64,000 nucleotides of DNA from Flavobacterium flevense (GCF_900142775.1 NZ_FRCC01000012.1:1-64000), one strand, 5' to 3'. Positions 8,348-17,066 are shown, numbered from the stretch's first letter. Made by a program: numbers and translations. The notes: generated by a model from the letters alone, not told the origin.

Positions 8348-9157
8348 TTAAAAGCGAATGTCGTGCTTCATTGTGTAAATTGAAAAATCTTTATAAAGTG
8401 CCGAACGCGTAGCCATTTGTCTTAAACCAATTCGACCTTCATGAAGCAAAGGCTGATTTTTAAGATTCCAATTAAAAAGTGTAGCACCGTTTTGTCCAGT
8501 CACTTCAAAATAGAGTTTTTCATCTGTTTTAATCACGGTAATTTTATAATTTTCTCCCGTTTTAAAAAGTCCGGTTTCGAAAAAAGGATTCGGAATTTCG
8601 GTTGTGGTATTAAAATTTTGTCCGGGAATAACAGGATATTGGCGTACTCTGATGTAATCTTTGGTTTTATCGGTATTGTTATTGTCAAAAGAAGCATAAC
8701 TGATATGCAGCGCTTTCATGTTGTTAAAATAGGTTTTCATAGCCGGAATTTCTCTTAAATAATTCCATTTTGAAATATCTTCAACATAAGGTATTTTGCC
8801 GGTGCCGGTTGCCTGAAGGTATAAGATAACTGCCCATTTAGTAGCCGAATCTTTTCTGGTAAAGTTGTATTCTATTTTTATATTTCCTTTAAAAGATTTT
8901 TGTGTCCATAATACGGCATGGTCAGTATCGGCAGCGGGTTGAGTTCCGGCATTAAAAAGCATTCCGGCTTTTGTATTTTTAACAGAAGCCTGAAGTCCGT
9001 CCAGAAACCATTTGGATTGCCAGTTTTTAGTACCATCATCCTGAAATTCTAATTTCCATTGCTTGGATTTATTAAGAATATCAAATTCTTTTTTATCGGA
9101 CTTTTGAGCGTTTATCGAAATGCAGAAAAACAGTATAAGAAGTTGCTGTAAATTCAT
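8348..9157 (-). CDS. Secreted DUF1961 family protein
   Basis: A 269-residue protein with a short signal peptide (ending CISINAQ). It resembles the DUF1961 family, a concanavalin-like beta-sandwich fold found in carbohydrate-active loci. Visible elements are FQDDGTKNWQSKWFLDG near the N-terminus, HAVLWTQKSFKGNIKIEYNF, and the closing GRIGLRQMATRSALYKDF strand typical of laminin-G-like sandwiches. The activity is unknown; a carbohydrate-binding or lyase-like role is only inferred from the fold. It sits on the same strand as the GH42 gene but 491 nt away across a repeat element, so they are probably not co-transcribed. Confidence 0.7.
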   Translation of the reverse strand: MNLQQLLILFFCISINAQKSDKKEFDILNKSKQWKLEFQDDGTKNWQSKWFLDGLQASVKNTKAGMLFNAGTQPAADTDHAVLWTQKSFKGNIKIEYNFTRKDSATKWAVILYLQATGTGKIPYVEDISKWNYLREIPAMKTYFNNMKALHISYASFDNNNTDKTKDYIRVRQYPVIPGQNFNTTTEIPNPFFETGLFKTGENYKITVIKTDEKLYFEVTGQNGATLFNWNLKNQPLLHEGRIGLRQMATRSALYKDFSIYTMKHDIRF

Positions 9158-9254
9158 TTTTGATGTTTTTGTTTGTTCTGTCTCGTTTATGATAGCCCTA
9201 ATTTTGATGTTTTTTTAATAATTTTCCACTTTTTAGGGACGGGGCAAAGAAAAT

Positions 9255-9569
9255 TTATTTTTTCCATTTTTCATCCGAAGAGGCAAATAGATTGAGGATT
9301 TCGATTTGTGGTTTTCCATTCAGTCCTATTTCGTCTCTTTGTTTTTGAAATTCCAGAAAAGAAGGAATATTTAAAAGTTCTTTTTGTATTTCTTCATTTT
9401 TGTATAAAGAATGATGGACAAATGTTACACCATCTGCTTTGATAAACACTTTGTATTCAAATTGGGAGGCATCCAGTTTTTTAAAATCACTAAAGAAATT
9501 ATGGATATTGATTTTATTTTGCTCAACAAATTCCGTTTTGATTTGGTAGGTTACAATTACTGATATCAT
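9255..9569 (-). CDS. Small ABM-like (dimeric alpha/beta barrel) protein
   Basis: A 104-residue cytoplasmic protein whose size and pattern (MISVIVTYQIKTEF strand, central VFIKADGVTFVHHSLYKNEE, then ELLNIPSFLEFQKQRDE helix) fit the antibiotic-biosynthesis-monooxygenase-like dimeric ferredoxin fold. The substrate is unknown. It starts 33 nt after the end of the large MG2/plug gene on the same strand, so the two may be co-transcribed. The assignment rests on fold resemblance only. Confidence 0.55.
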   Translation of the reverse strand: MISVIVTYQIKTEFVEQNKINIHNFFSDFKKLDASQFEYKVFIKADGVTFVHHSLYKNEEIQKELLNIPSFLEFQKQRDEIGLNGKPQIEILNLFASSDEKWKK

Positions 9570-9601
9570 TTTGTTCTTTTTTGAGTTAGATTATTTATAT
9601 T

Positions 9602-12346
9602 TCATTTATTGATGGTATCTATTATTTCATAATTAAGTTCCTGATAACCAATTTCTCCTTCGTCAGAAATGGCTTCTACAATTATCATCATTTGCTCTTT
9701 ATTATCTGTATTGTAAAAAGAAGTAAATGCTTTCCCTGAATCATCTGTTTGTAGTATGGGTTGCCAGTGTATTAATGTTCGAATATCGGAATGTTGCCAA
9801 TCATCAGCTTGAATGTTGTCATATTTAGGAGCGTAAAATTCTTTTGCTGTAGCAAAAACAGGAACAGTTGTTTTGGTTAGTCCTTTTGGTTTTTGTGCAC
9901 CAAAAAGGCCGATTCCTGCATGGGTATATATTGCTATAACATGACCCCAGGATGGAAGAGGAGGAATACAAGGTTGAAGCTCGCTATGGACTTCACAATA
10001 GAGTTCTCCAAAACCATTTGCATATTCAATAATTTCAAAACTACTCACTTCGCTTGGAGATATATTAGGAATAAGTCCATAATCACGAAACTGCACAGGA
10101 ATCCCATCAATAATAACTAGGGTAGGCATGTTGTTGACCGTGGCATATAAATTTTGATCTGGCATTCTTTCTATTCTCACTTTATCCGGATAATTAAATA
10201 ATAACACACTGTACAATCCGTAAGACCATTTTTTTTCTTTAGAAAGAATCTCTTTACCGCTAATAATGGTTTCTGGTTTGCCATATTTCTCGGTAACTTT
10301 TTCTTTGTTAGGTCCCATTTTAGCATTCACTTTTACCTGATCTAACAGAATGCCGCCAAACTGCACATCGAACTTCTCATCGATTTCTTTTTGTTTTCTG
10401 CTTTTCTCAATGAATTTGTTTACAATACTGTCTATTTGTTCAATAGCCTGTGTGGATTCAAAAGAAACGTGAGGTGATTTTTTTTGGTCTAAAACAACCG
10501 AATTGTTTATTTTTTTATCTGATTTATTAGCAGTTTGAATCAGTATTTCTATTTCCTTACCGTATTCATCATTTAAATCAAATTTAAATTTCCCCAAACT
10601 ATCTGTTTTTTGCTTATAAAATGATTTAAAAGTACCCGAAGTCATCAGGGTTACTTCGACATCTTTTTTACCCTTTTTTTCTGAAAATAAATTATTCACT
10701 CTGCCCGATAACGTTAGTGTTTTTTCAGGATTGATATTTAGCGAAGATTTATTAGGTTTGGAATAATTGTATTTACTCCATCCTTGTGTAAGCATTAAAA
10801 CGTCTAAATCATCATGCATACTGCTGTCATTTTTAAAGTAATAACCGGGATTTTCGATATTGCCTTTTAATTCGGAGTCAATTAAAAAATAGGAAAGGAT
10901 ATTTTGACGCAGGTTTTGCATAGTTCCTAATTCTTTTTTATTTATTACCAATACAGAAGTGTTTGCTTTTACAGCTTCTCCGTTAAAATTCGTGGTTTGA
11001 ATATTTAGATTTGTCAATTCCCGCTTGTTGTAATTTGGTTTATCAGTAGCAAGATTGATCTTTATTCTGCTTTCCGGTTTTTCATTAAAATAAAGCCGTT
11101 CTGCAATGGTTTTTTTCGAATGATCTAAAATTGTAAACGAAATAATACCTTCGGGAATTTCAGCAGTAGAGATTAAGGACTGATAAAACCCTTGATTTAG
11201 ACTTACTTTTTTTTCATATAAATCAACACCTCTGAAAGAAATTCGAACAAAGATACTGTCATTTTTCATGTAGTTTGATACTACTTTAAGCACTACTTTG
11301 TCCCTTTGCCTGTAAACGGATAAGGTATTTCCGGCAGCAGCTACATCAGGCAATGGATATAAAGATTTATTGTTTAAAGAAGGTGATTTTAATCTTGCAT
11401 AATACTTCTTAGAACTGTCGGCGTTAATAAGAATAAAACTTCCCATTCCCAGGCTATTGCTTTTAAATGTCGTGATGCTGTTTTCTTTTTCGTCAACAAT
11501 AGCACCTTCAATTATTTTTCCTTTTCCGATAGCATCGATAGCTTTAAAACCTACTTTGCTGCTTAGTCCATGAACCAGTTCGCCACTTTCCGGGAAAAAC
11601 TGCAAGTCCATATATTCTTTGTTTAAAACAAATGTTTTGGCAGCTGTTTTTTGGTTTTCCGTTTCTATTTTTAAAGTCGCAAACTGGCTTTCTTTGTCAA
11701 TAGGATAATCCAGAATGTATTGGTCATTTTTTCCTTTTTTAATTTGTAAGCTGTCTTTTTTATCATCAACGCTGATATATACATTTAGTTTGTTTTTTTG
11801 CAGGGAATCAATCAGTTTCGGATTAAAAATCACTTCCAGATGCTCGCTGCCGGCTTCTTCTTTGATGAGTTTAATATTCTGGATGGGTTCTGTATTTTCG
11901 GTTTCTGTTGGAAATACCTGAATGTATTCTTCAAAGAAAAAATCATCCTCAAAATTCTGGTTCCATTGTGTGTAGGCTCGAATAAGGTAATTGCCTTTTG
12001 GTATTTTTTTATCTAAATCAAAATTTCCATGACCAATTCCGTTTTCTATTTTGATTAACTTTTTTTCGAATATCACTTCATCGGCACCAATTAATTCTAC
12101 ATATAATACGCCACTTAGATGCGAAGGAATATGTTCAGAAGCATTCGAAACAATGCATTTAAACCACACCGTATCTCCATTAGTATATATTTTTCGATCT
12201 AATTGCAGGTAAATTTTTTCAGCAAAGGAAGCGGTGGAAACAACCAAATCATTTCGCTGTGCCCAATTAGGGATTGGTAATAGCAGCAAAAACCAAATCA
12301 GGATGGTGATGATTTTTAGATCAGTTTTATGGGATGGTCTTTCCAT
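9602..12346 (-). CDS. MG2-domain / TonB-plug surface protein
   Basis: A large exported protein of a type common in Bacteroidota: N-terminal macroglobulin-like MG2 domain (KIYLQLDRKIYTNGDTVWFK, then GVLYVELIG and KGNYLIRAYTQW), several beta-sandwich repeats, a carboxypeptidase-regulatory-like segment, and near the C-terminus a TonB-receptor plug-like piece (NMPTLVIIDGIPVQFRD, then SPSEVSSFEIIEYANGFG). There is no outer-membrane barrel, so it is not a transporter. I start at the ATG at 12346, which gives a normal signal peptide (ILIWFLLLLPIPNWAQ). An in-frame TTG at 12406 would put 20 extra polar residues before it. Function unknown; about 914 aa. Confidence 0.75.
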   Translation of the reverse strand: MERPSHKTDLKIITILIWFLLLLPIPNWAQRNDLVVSTASFAEKIYLQLDRKIYTNGDTVWFKCIVSNASEHIPSHLSGVLYVELIGADEVIFEKKLIKIENGIGHGNFDLDKKIPKGNYLIRAYTQWNQNFEDDFFFEEYIQVFPTETENTEPIQNIKLIKEEAGSEHLEVIFNPKLIDSLQKNKLNVYISVDDKKDSLQIKKGKNDQYILDYPIDKESQFATLKIETENQKTAAKTFVLNKEYMDLQFFPESGELVHGLSSKVGFKAIDAIGKGKIIEGAIVDEKENSITTFKSNSLGMGSFILINADSSKKYYARLKSPSLNNKSLYPLPDVAAAGNTLSVYRQRDKVVLKVVSNYMKNDSIFVRISFRGVDLYEKKVSLNQGFYQSLISTAEIPEGIISFTILDHSKKTIAERLYFNEKPESRIKINLATDKPNYNKRELTNLNIQTTNFNGEAVKANTSVLVINKKELGTMQNLRQNILSYFLIDSELKGNIENPGYYFKNDSSMHDDLDVLMLTQGWSKYNYSKPNKSSLNINPEKTLTLSGRVNNLFSEKKGKKDVEVTLMTSGTFKSFYKQKTDSLGKFKFDLNDEYGKEIEILIQTANKSDKKINNSVVLDQKKSPHVSFESTQAIEQIDSIVNKFIEKSRKQKEIDEKFDVQFGGILLDQVKVNAKMGPNKEKVTEKYGKPETIISGKEILSKEKKWSYGLYSVLLFNYPDKVRIERMPDQNLYATVNNMPTLVIIDGIPVQFRDYGLIPNISPSEVSSFEIIEYANGFGELYCEVHSELQPCIPPLPSWGHVIAIYTHAGIGLFGAQKPKGLTKTTVPVFATAKEFYAPKYDNIQADDWQHSDIRTLIHWQPILQTDDSGKAFTSFYNTDNKEQMMIIVEAISDEGEIGYQELNYEIIDTINK

Positions 12347-12432
12347 ATATTGTTTCAGAAATTCTTTTAATTGATTGCTTACCAGTTGGATAGTTTTTCG
12401 ATTCAAATGCTAAATATAAATATATTTTTTTA

Positions 12433-12452
12433 AAATACGATTTTTCGTATTT
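12433..12452. promoter_or_regulatory. Perfect 8-bp inverted repeat upstream of the MG2/plug gene
   Basis: AAATACGA (12433-12440), a TTTT spacer and TCGTATTT (12445-12452). It lies about 85 bp before the MG2/plug ATG. It could be an operator or just a small hairpin; nothing else supports either reading. Confidence 0.3.
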
Positions 12453-12624
12453 CTATAACTGATGCTGATTTGAAATAATCTTTTAAAAAGTAAAAAAAGT
12501 AAAAAAAAAAGAATTATAAAATTATATAAATTAATACGATAATCATGTAACAACAATTCAGTGCTCCGTTTCTAATTTGGTCATTATAAAATAACAACAG
12601 TATTACTATTTAAAAATAAAAGCT

Positions 12625-12834
12625 ATGGATTCAAATTACATTATCAACCGACTTAAATCAACACTTTTTAAATATCCAACAGTTGATGTTCTTAGAAACA
12701 GATTGAAAAATCTGGACGAGAAAAAAAGAAATAGTATTGTATCCAATTTAAAAATTGAGATGTACAAGCATACCAATTCAGATATTCAGGAGCCGCTTGT
12801 GGAATTGCTTTATAAAATGCCACTAGCATCCTAA
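12625..12834 (+). CDS. Hypothetical small protein
   Basis: A 69-residue protein, not recognised. It is soluble, rich in Lys, Asn and Leu, and probably all-helical (DVLRNRLKNLDEKKRNSIVSN), without signal or membrane segments. It has an ATG start in an A-rich context and ends 23 nt before a strong bidirectional terminator, which supports it as a real transcript. No neighbour suggests a role. Confidence 0.5.
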   Translation: MDSNYIINRLKSTLFKYPTVDVLRNRLKNLDEKKRNSIVSNLKIEMYKHTNSDIQEPLVELLYKMPLAS

Positions 12835-12856
12835 AAATAGCGGAAGAATTTTTTAG

Positions 12857-12896
12857 CGGCAGTTTTTGTACCTGGAGTATAAAAGCTGCCGTTTTA
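12857..12896. terminator. Bidirectional terminator
   Basis: Fifteen bp pair without mismatch (two G-T wobbles): CGGCAGTTTTTGTAC (12857-12871) with 12877-12891, loop CTGGA. T-rich runs lie on the plus side and A-rich runs at the left edge. It separates the small plus-strand gene from the minus-strand DUF2809 gene. Confidence 0.8.
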
Positions 12897-12898
12897 AT

Positions 12899-13300
12899 TT
12901 AATGCGGATTTTTAAAATATATTTTTTCGAGAATAATCACACTGAGAATTCCCGTTACGTAAGCAAACAAATCAAGCCAGGCAAATGAATTTCCCAGAAT
13001 AGCTTTAGCAATATCCGAATGTTCCAGACCCAGTTTGCCAATAAGATTTAAATGTTGTGTGAATTCAACGAAAAAAGAAAAACATAATACAATTATGGCA
13101 GTAGACCAAAACGACAAATTGAAAAATGATTTGATAAAGCAATAGATCAAAATCACGACTAAAAAATCACCTGCATAAGGTCTTATCCATTGATCGTTTA
13201 CAAACAAAGCAATTAGAATTTCGACCAAAAATAATACGATAGCAAGGCTTAAATAAGTTTTGTTGAATTGTAGCAATTGGGTTAGTCGTTTATGCCGCAT
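12899..13300 (-). CDS. DUF2809 family membrane protein
   Basis: A 133-residue inner-membrane protein with four hydrophobic segments. The sequence VNDQWIRPYAGDFLVVILIY followed by CFSFFVEFTQHLNLIGKLG and a final ...AWLDLFAYVTGIL helix fits DUF2809. No biochemical function is known. It overlaps the upstream gene by 11 nt (13290-13300), indicating translational coupling. Confidence 0.75.
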   Translation of the reverse strand: MRHKRLTQLLQFNKTYLSLAIVLFLVEILIALFVNDQWIRPYAGDFLVVILIYCFIKSFFNLSFWSTAIIVLCFSFFVEFTQHLNLIGKLGLEHSDIAKAILGNSFAWLDLFAYVTGILSVIILEKIYFKNPH

Positions 13301-13823
13301 TAACTTGTTTATTCTTAACTAATTTAGAATAATATTGGTCTCCTGCAACAGATTTTCCCGTTCTCGATTTATATTCATCAACTATTTCTGCTAGCGTTGA
13401 ATATTTCCAATCATCAAATTTGTTCAAATAATAATACTTATCGTCAAAATAAATTTCTAAACAATAACGAACTTTATTTTTACCTAATTCTTCCTCTTGA
13501 ATTTCAATAATTAGTTTATTGAGATTCAAACTATCCTCCAATTTTGAATTAAAGTCATGACCGATAATTTGTAGGGTATCATTTGAAAATGATATTACAT
13601 TTACAACAGTTCTAATTCTATTAGTGTGAAAGTATATACCGTATAGAAAACAAATAATTAAAAGTATCGAAAAATGAATTTTATAATCAGCAAGACTTCC
13701 AGCAAAAGTTCGGCCGTAGTAAATTTTAAAATAAGCAAAAATCACTAATAATATTAAAGGAGCTAATCTTTTAAAAAGTCTGATGTAAAATGGAATGTAT
13801 TCTCCTTTAAATGTTTTGTTCAT
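13290..13823 (-). CDS. Hypothetical membrane protein, coupled to the DUF2809 gene
   Basis: A 177-residue protein, not recognised. Two transmembrane segments lie at about residues 18-36 and 47-65. A cytoplasmic domain of alternating beta-strands (VNVISFSNDTLQIIGHDFN, CLEIYFDDKYYYLNKFDDW) looks like a small PH-like barrel. It overlaps the following DUF2809 gene by 11 nt, so the two probably act together at the membrane. Confidence 0.6.
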   Translation of the reverse strand: MNKTFKGEYIPFYIRLFKRLAPLILLVIFAYFKIYYGRTFAGSLADYKIHFSILLIICFLYGIYFHTNRIRTVVNVISFSNDTLQIIGHDFNSKLEDSLNLNKLIIEIQEEELGKNKVRYCLEIYFDDKYYYLNKFDDWKYSTLAEIVDEYKSRTGKSVAGDQYYSKLVKNKQVNAA

Positions 13824-13984
13824 TTTTTGGTTTATTTTAATGATTTGTTAGTAAATGTTCATATTAGTGAGTTTATAATTAGATTAAGAATTGTTTTTGA
13901 ATAGCCTAATCATTCCAAATACAAGACCACTTTCCATTAAGCCAAATGCCCAAATCCGTTGTAGTGGCTGTTAGCAATAGTGTT

Positions 13985-14314
13985 TTATTTTTTGATCATA
14001 TTATTTACCCAATATCCAACACAATAATTTCCAATGCTCCAAGAAGCAAAAGCCCAATCCCCATCAATTTCAATTTTACTTTCATCTTCATTGATTATAA
14101 TTTTGACATTTTCTCTTTGAGAAGTTTGAATGTCAAACTTTGAAATGAACTGAATATAATCGCCTTTTCTGTCACCGTGATTTTCAACTTTGAACATATA
14201 ATTTAGTACTTTGAATTTTTCGTCGTTTATAAAAATATCAAAATGTTTAGACAACTTTTTGTCTTGCTTTTTCCTGATTTTTTTTTCTCGAAAATCTTCT
14301 TCGTTTTCTATCAT
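13985..14314 (-). CDS. Hypothetical protein in cassette-like region
   Basis: A 109-residue soluble protein, not recognised. It has a highly charged N-terminus (EEDFREKKIRKKQDKK) and then a beta-rich domain with repeated aromatic residues (INEDESKIEIDGDWAFASWS). It is a lone small gene with long non-coding stretches either side. The upstream one is an attC-like palindrome. Right after its stop comes GCTAACAGCCACT, similar to the end motif of that palindrome. Confidence 0.5.
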   Translation of the reverse strand: MIENEEDFREKKIRKKQDKKLSKHFDIFINDEKFKVLNYMFKVENHGDRKGDYIQFISKFDIQTSQRENVKIIINEDESKIEIDGDWAFASWSIGNYCVGYWVNNMIKK

Positions 14315-14342
14315 TAAATTTGTTGTATTTCACTTAATTTTT

Positions 14343-14473
14343 GCTAACGTTCCACCGCTTGGCGTCAGTGGCGGCTTTTTCTATAATTTGTTCTAAATAT
14401 AATCAAAATTTCAACTTAGTAATTTCAGGCTAAGAAAAACAAAACCAGCCATTGCGCCAAACGGTTGTTATGC
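14343..14473. repeat. attC-like imperfect palindrome between two small genes
   Basis: ACCGCTTGGCGTCAGTGGCGG starts at 14354, and its imperfect complement ends at 14465 (CCAGCCATTGCGCCAAACGGT). They are separated by about 65 nt of A/T-rich sequence. The outer ends are GCTAAC (14343-14348) and GTTATGC (14467-14473), resembling the R''/R' boxes of integron attC sites. The stop codon of the neighbouring Imm26-like gene lies inside the right box, as in gene cassettes. No integrase is in the window. Confidence 0.45.
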
Positions 14474-15112
14474 GCCGTTATTGCTTTTAACTTTTCCTTT
14501 CATCGCATTTGGAATTTCGCAAAAAGGTTGTGTGTATAGCATATTGTAATATACAGCTAAATCTTGCCATTCTTTTAATTCGTAAAACTTCTGAATCTCA
14601 ATATTTGACTTTCTTAATATTTCCATTGAAAGTCGTTTCTCAATTAAATCGTGTGAGTAGGCAGTGTTATCTTCCAAATGTTTAACAGCATCATATTCTG
14701 CTAAAATCCATTTTGTGGCTAAACCTTTCTCATAATAACGCCATGAAGTCGCTTCTGTCTCATATTTGGCTACTATTGGATTGAATCCTCTAAAATCGGG
14801 AACTCTTTTTTCATAATCTAGCAACTCTGTTTGGCCAACTATTTTCCATTTATTTTTATTTATAATAGGCAATATGTCAATTATAAAAATCCCTCCAGTG
14901 AGTGGTTCTGAATTTAAAAATTTTGGCAAGGAAAACAATTTTATGTCATTTTCGATATATCCAAATGGATAAATTAGAAAATGAAAGGTCTTTGACAAAT
15001 CTATTTCTGCGTAATCCATTAGGTTTACAATTTTACAAAAAATATATCCTAGATTATGATTTAATGGAATTCCAACGATTTGTCCACTTGATAAGTTGTC
15101 GATTTTAGGCAT
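14468..15112 (-). CDS. Imm26-like immunity protein
   Basis: A 214-residue cytoplasmic protein. The N-terminal region (residues 5-30, LSSGQIVGIPLNHNLGYIFC) has the start typical of the immunity-protein-26 family, which protects against contact-dependent or secreted polymorphic toxins. The rest (IDILPIINKNKWKIVGQ) is compatible with it. The family call is from pattern only. No cognate toxin is seen next to it, so it may be an orphan immunity gene. Its TAA overlaps the attC-like end box. Confidence 0.5.
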   Translation of the reverse strand: MPKIDNLSSGQIVGIPLNHNLGYIFCKIVNLMDYAEIDLSKTFHFLIYPFGYIENDIKLFSLPKFLNSEPLTGGIFIIDILPIINKNKWKIVGQTELLDYEKRVPDFRGFNPIVAKYETEATSWRYYEKGLATKWILAEYDAVKHLEDNTAYSHDLIEKRLSMEILRKSNIEIQKFYELKEWQDLAVYYNMLYTQPFCEIPNAMKGKVKSNNGA

Positions 15113-15146
15113 ACGTGTTTAATAATGGTGCATAACTTGCATATAG

Positions 15147-15206
15147 GCGAAACAAACTTTCGTGTATACACCCAAATTCGGGTAGATTGGCGAAGGTTTG
15201 TTTCGC
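15147..15206. repeat. 16-bp inverted repeat upstream of the Imm26-like gene
   Basis: GCGAAACAAACTTTCG (15147-15162) pairs with CGAAGGTTTGTTTCGC (15191-15206) with one wobble. It is flanked on the left by GCATAACTTGCATATAG, which recalls the GCATAAC end box of the attC-like element. It may be a second boundary of the cassette-like block. Confidence 0.5.
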
Positions 15207-15272
15207 ATTATTTATTTTTTCGAATATACTAAATATTCTTACATAAAAATCTATTTGAAAACAAAACAGCAT

Positions 15273-15305
15273 AAAAAAATCCGACTGGTTTGTACCAATC
15301 GGATT
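15273..15305 (-). terminator. Terminator of lpdA
   Basis: On the minus strand an 11-bp stem with one mismatch (15305-15295 with 15288-15278), loop of 6, is followed by seven T residues (15279-15273), 42 nt past the lpdA stop. Confidence 0.8.
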
Positions 15306-15321
15306 CTATAATTATAGGGTT

Positions 15322-15347
15322 GAGATTGCTTCGTTCCTCGTAATGAC
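15322..15347 (-). repeat. Dispersed repeat of GTCATTACGAGGAAC type
   Basis: Read on the minus strand, the 26-nt element begins at the lpdA stop codon: GTCATTACGAGGAAC, then GAAGCAATCTC. This resembles a family of short dispersed repeats seen between genes in many bacteria. It lies between the stop and the terminator, so it is in the transcript. Confidence 0.5.
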
Positions 15348-16735
15348 TACAAGTGAATTACTTCACCATAAGCATCAGCAACAGCTTCCATAACTGCCTC
15401 ACTCATTGTTGGGTGTGGGTGGATAGATTTTAAGATTTCGTGACCTGTAGTTTCTAGTTTACGTGCTACAACTGCCTCAGCAATCATATCCGTAACACCA
15501 GCACCAATCATATGACATCCTAACCATTCACCATATTTAGCATCAAAAATTACTTTTACAAATCCGTCCGGAGTTCCGGCTGCTTTTGCTTTTCCTGAAG
15601 CTGAGAATGGGAATTTACCAATTTTTAATTCGTATCCTTTTTCTTTAGCTGCTTTTTCAGTTAAACCTACCGAAGCAATTTCAGGAGTAGCATACGTACA
15701 ACCCGGTACGTTTCCGTAATCAATTGGTTCTACGTGCAATCCTTTAATTTTCTCCACACAGTTGATTCCTTCAGCTGAAGCTACGTGAGCCAAAGCCTGA
15801 CCTGGCGTTACATCACCAATAGCGTAGTAACCAGGAATATTAGTTGCGTTGTAAGCGTTTACTAAGATTTTATCTCTGTCAGTAGCGATTCCTACTTCTT
15901 CTAAACCAATGTTTTCAATATTTGTTTTGATTCCAACAGCAGAAAGTAAAATATCAGCTTCCAGAACTTCTTCTCCTTTTGCTGTTTTTACAAATGCTTT
16001 TACACCATTTCCTGAAGTATCAATTCTTTCTACTGAAGAGTTTGTCATAACAGTGATTCCGGCTTTTTTCAAAGATTTTTCAAATTGTTTTGAGATATCT
16101 TCGTCTTCAACAGGAACAACGTTTGGCATAAATTCTACGATGGTAACTTCCGTTCCCATTGAATTATAGAAATGTGCAAACTCCACTCCGATAGCTCCGG
16201 AACCTACAATGATCATCTTTTTAGGTTGCTCAGGTAACGTCATTGCCTGACGGTAACCAATAACTTTTACACCATCTTGTGGCAAGTTAGGCAACTCACG
16301 GGAACGAGCACCAGTAGCAATAATAATGTGGTCAGCTGAATATTCAGTAACTTTTTCGTCTTTATCAGTAACAGCTACTTTTTTACCTGGTTTTAGTTTT
16401 CCAAAACCATTAATAACGTCAATTTTGTTTTTCTTCATCAGGAAAGTAACTCCTTTGCTCATTCCATCGGCAACTGAACGGCTACGTTGTACTACAGCAG
16501 GGAAATCTTTGTCAAACTCAGAAACCGTCAATCCGTAATCGGAAGCGTGTTTTAGATAATCAAAAACCTGAGCCGATTTAAGTAAAGCTTTTGTTGGGAT
16601 ACAACCCCAGTTTAAACAAACTCCACCTAAATTTTCTTTTTCAATTACGGCTACTTTAAAGCCTAATTGTGATGCTCTGATGGCAGTTACATATCCGCCG
16701 GGACCACTTCCTAAAACAATAACGTCGTATTTCAT
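15347..16735 (-). CDS. lpdA: Dihydrolipoyl dehydrogenase
   Basis: E3 flavoprotein that reoxidises the lipoyl groups of pyruvate/2-oxoglutarate dehydrogenase and of the glycine cleavage H protein, using NAD+. FAD-binding GSGPGG lies at residues 9-14. The redox disulfide is C40-C45 in GGVCLNWGCIP. The NAD-binding GSGAIGVEF motif is near residue 180, and the catalytic HPHPTMSEAVMEA is near the C-terminus. The length of 462 is standard. E1 and E2 genes are not adjacent. The 5' leader is duplicated (16732-16819). Confidence 0.95.
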   Translation of the reverse strand: MKYDVIVLGSGPGGYVTAIRASQLGFKVAVIEKENLGGVCLNWGCIPTKALLKSAQVFDYLKHASDYGLTVSEFDKDFPAVVQRSRSVADGMSKGVTFLMKKNKIDVINGFGKLKPGKKVAVTDKDEKVTEYSADHIIIATGARSRELPNLPQDGVKVIGYRQAMTLPEQPKKMIIVGSGAIGVEFAHFYNSMGTEVTIVEFMPNVVPVEDEDISKQFEKSLKKAGITVMTNSSVERIDTSGNGVKAFVKTAKGEEVLEADILLSAVGIKTNIENIGLEEVGIATDRDKILVNAYNATNIPGYYAIGDVTPGQALAHVASAEGINCVEKIKGLHVEPIDYGNVPGCTYATPEIASVGLTEKAAKEKGYELKIGKFPFSASGKAKAAGTPDGFVKVIFDAKYGEWLGCHMIGAGVTDMIAEAVVARKLETTGHEILKSIHPHPTMSEAVMEAVADAYGEVIHL

Positions 16736-16819
16736 TTCTATATATTTATTTGTTTTTATTGGTGAGATGCGATGAGCAAGCTCATGTCATTTCTATGTAT
16801 TTTATTTGTTTTTATTGGT
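16732..16819 (-). repeat. Direct duplication of the lpdA start region
   Basis: About 32 nt covering the lpdA ATGA and its leader (16732-16763) recurs at 16787-16819 with two differences. The second copy also carries an ATGA, opening only a three-codon frame. A perfect palindrome ATGAGC-AA-GCTCAT (16773-16786) lies between. It looks like a local tandem duplication of the ribosome-binding region. Confidence 0.65.
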
Positions 16820-16869
16820 AAAAATGAAATTTGCTACTAAATGCCCTTTTCATTTTATATGAATTTTGT

Positions 16870-16886
16870 AATCTTAATTTAAGATT
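16870..16886. promoter_or_regulatory. 17-bp palindrome upstream of lpdA
   Basis: AATCTTAA-T-TTAAGATT is a perfect inverted repeat, about 135 bp before the lpdA ATG. It could be a dimeric regulator site. The rest of 16820-17066 shows nothing I can name. Confidence 0.3.
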
Positions 16887-17066
16887 GCAAATTTATGGAT
16901 TTATTCTCTTTTTGAAACTTATAAAAGTACAAAATATTAACAGAATGTGGTTTATAAAGCCTGAATTTTCAAAATCTAACAAAATACCTTGGTTTTCTTA
17001 TATAATTTTAGGAATCCGTTAATGTTATTGTTTCTGTCCGTTTATAGCAGCTGTTTTTACTGTTTT

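Noticed and set aside
12347..12406. TTG start for the MG2/plug gene
   Set aside because: It would put 20 polar residues before the signal peptide; the ATG at 12346 gives a normal exported protein.
16831..17022. 63-codon open frame upstream of lpdA
   Set aside because: Hydrophobic A/T-rich translation, overlaps the palindrome and the likely lpdA promoter region, no support as a gene.
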